Positions 7,665-7,948 of a DNA stretch of 7,948 nt are shown here, piece by piece. The notes beneath the pieces are model-generated. The model was not told where the DNA came from and searched no databases. It saw only the letters and a list, made by a program, of their open reading frames with translations. Position numbers and translations under genes: made by a program. Positions within the stretch are counted from its first letter, which is position 1, and every line of letters starts with the position of its first letter. The stretch comes from Desulfobacteraceae bacterium (GTDB lineage Bacteria; Desulfobacterota; DSM-4660; Desulfatiglandales; Desulfatiglandaceae), in the NCBI GenBank assembly GCA_030612945.1, contig JAUWMY010000097.1:1-7948 (forward strand). The letters are read 5' to 3'.

Positions 7665-7820
7665 GATTATCTCCCTTTGAAACACAAATATCGTCGCCAA
7701 CTATTGAACCCTTCCTGTTCGTCGGGATAAACTATAGTCCAGAATTCCATGGAGCCTGTTTAAAGTTCATGAATTCCCACTGGATGAAATTCAAAATCCC
7801 AGCGTCAGATGAAATTTAGC

Positions 7821-7858
7821 GTTTGAACCCTGAACCTTTGAACCCATGAACGCCTACA
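7821..7858 (-). repeat. Right inverted repeat of the 7591-7858 element
   Basis: On the plus strand it is four degenerate TGAACC units (TTGAACCC, TGAACC, TTGAACCC, ATGAACGCC) ending in TACA. Its reverse complement starts TGTAGGCGTTCATGGGTTC, matching the left arm with two differences. Confidence 0.6.
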
Positions 7859-7948
7859 TTTGTCTTTTGTAGACTGTTCGGCGCCGGCACATATCTTTTT
7901 CAGGCAGCAAAATTTCCAAAATACAACGAAACTATTAAATTTTAACAC
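7859..7948. other. Right-edge intergenic sequence, no gene seen
   Basis: AT-rich at its outer end, with an 8-bp palindrome CGGCGCCG at 7879-7886. A small inverted repeat, CTACA/TGTAG at 7854-7872, straddles the element boundary. No reading frame with a ribosome-binding site is visible. The operon promoter may lie here or inside the adjacent element, but no pair of -35 and -10 boxes is good enough to call. Confidence 0.4.

Larger units (their letters stand above)
7591..7858. mobile_element. MITE-like inverted-repeat element upstream of the dikinase-like gene
   Basis: About 268 bp bounded by imperfect inverted repeats. The left end reads TGTAAGCGTTCATAGGTTC from 7591; the right end, read on the minus strand from 7858, is TGTAGGCGTTCATGGGTTC. 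They differ at two positions in 19. Both continue as TTCAGGGTT-type units, and the ends match the family seen at 87-314. The interior (7631-7821) is different from that of the other element. It holds GAATTC at 7742 and 7771, palindromes TCCATGGA (7747-7754) and TTCATGAA (7766-7773), and a very short reading frame with a strong ribosome-binding site. No transposase and no clear target duplication are seen. The inner edge lies 26 bases before the dikinase start codon, so the native leader may have been displaced. It fills most of the gene-free right end. Confidence 0.5.

Noticed and set aside
7727..7790. Promoter inside the right element (TATAGT on the minus strand at about 7732-7737)
   Set aside because: The -10 match is good, but no acceptable -35 hexamer lies 16-18 bases upstream and there is no extended -10 motif.

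Overview
The window holds one compact three-gene block, all on the minus strand. It runs from position 7565 down to 319 in the order dikinase-like gene, glyceraldehyde-3-phosphate dehydrogenase (GAPDH), mutL. The gaps are 29 and 36 bases, no terminator is visible between the genes, and each start has a usable ribosome-binding site, so a single transcript is likely.

The first gene (3381-7565, 1394 aa) is the unusual one. Its C-terminal ~500 residues are clearly the ATP-binding domain plus the swivelling phospho-histidine domain of pyruvate phosphate dikinase (PPDK). The protein stops where PPDK would go on into its pyruvate/PEP-binding TIM barrel. In place of the barrel it carries about 890 N-terminal residues, mostly helical-looking, that I do not recognise. 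The phosphate acceptor is therefore unknown. The second gene (2071-3351, 426 aa) is an enlarged GAPDH with insertions and an altered cofactor-specifying position. The third (319-2034) is an endonuclease-type MutL, the form expected where MutH is absent.

Both flanks of the block hold inverted-repeat elements that appear to belong to one family. Their ends start GTA(A/G)(C/G)CGTTCA and continue as degenerate TTGAACC-type units. One element (87-314, 228 bp) ends 4 bases after the mutL stop codon. The other (about 7591-7858) starts 26 bases before the dikinase start codon. Their interiors look unrelated. They resemble small non-autonomous (MITE-like) elements. No transposase and no convincing target-site duplication is visible.

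Mid-range base composition, the PPDK-like/GAPDH pairing, endonuclease-type MutL and TGAACC-rich intergenic repeats would suit a deltaproteobacterium (Desulfobacterota, Desulfobacterales-like). This is inference, not proof. No rRNA, tRNA, CRISPR array, phage gene or intact transposase was seen. The outer edges (1-86 and 7859-7948) hold no gene I can support.
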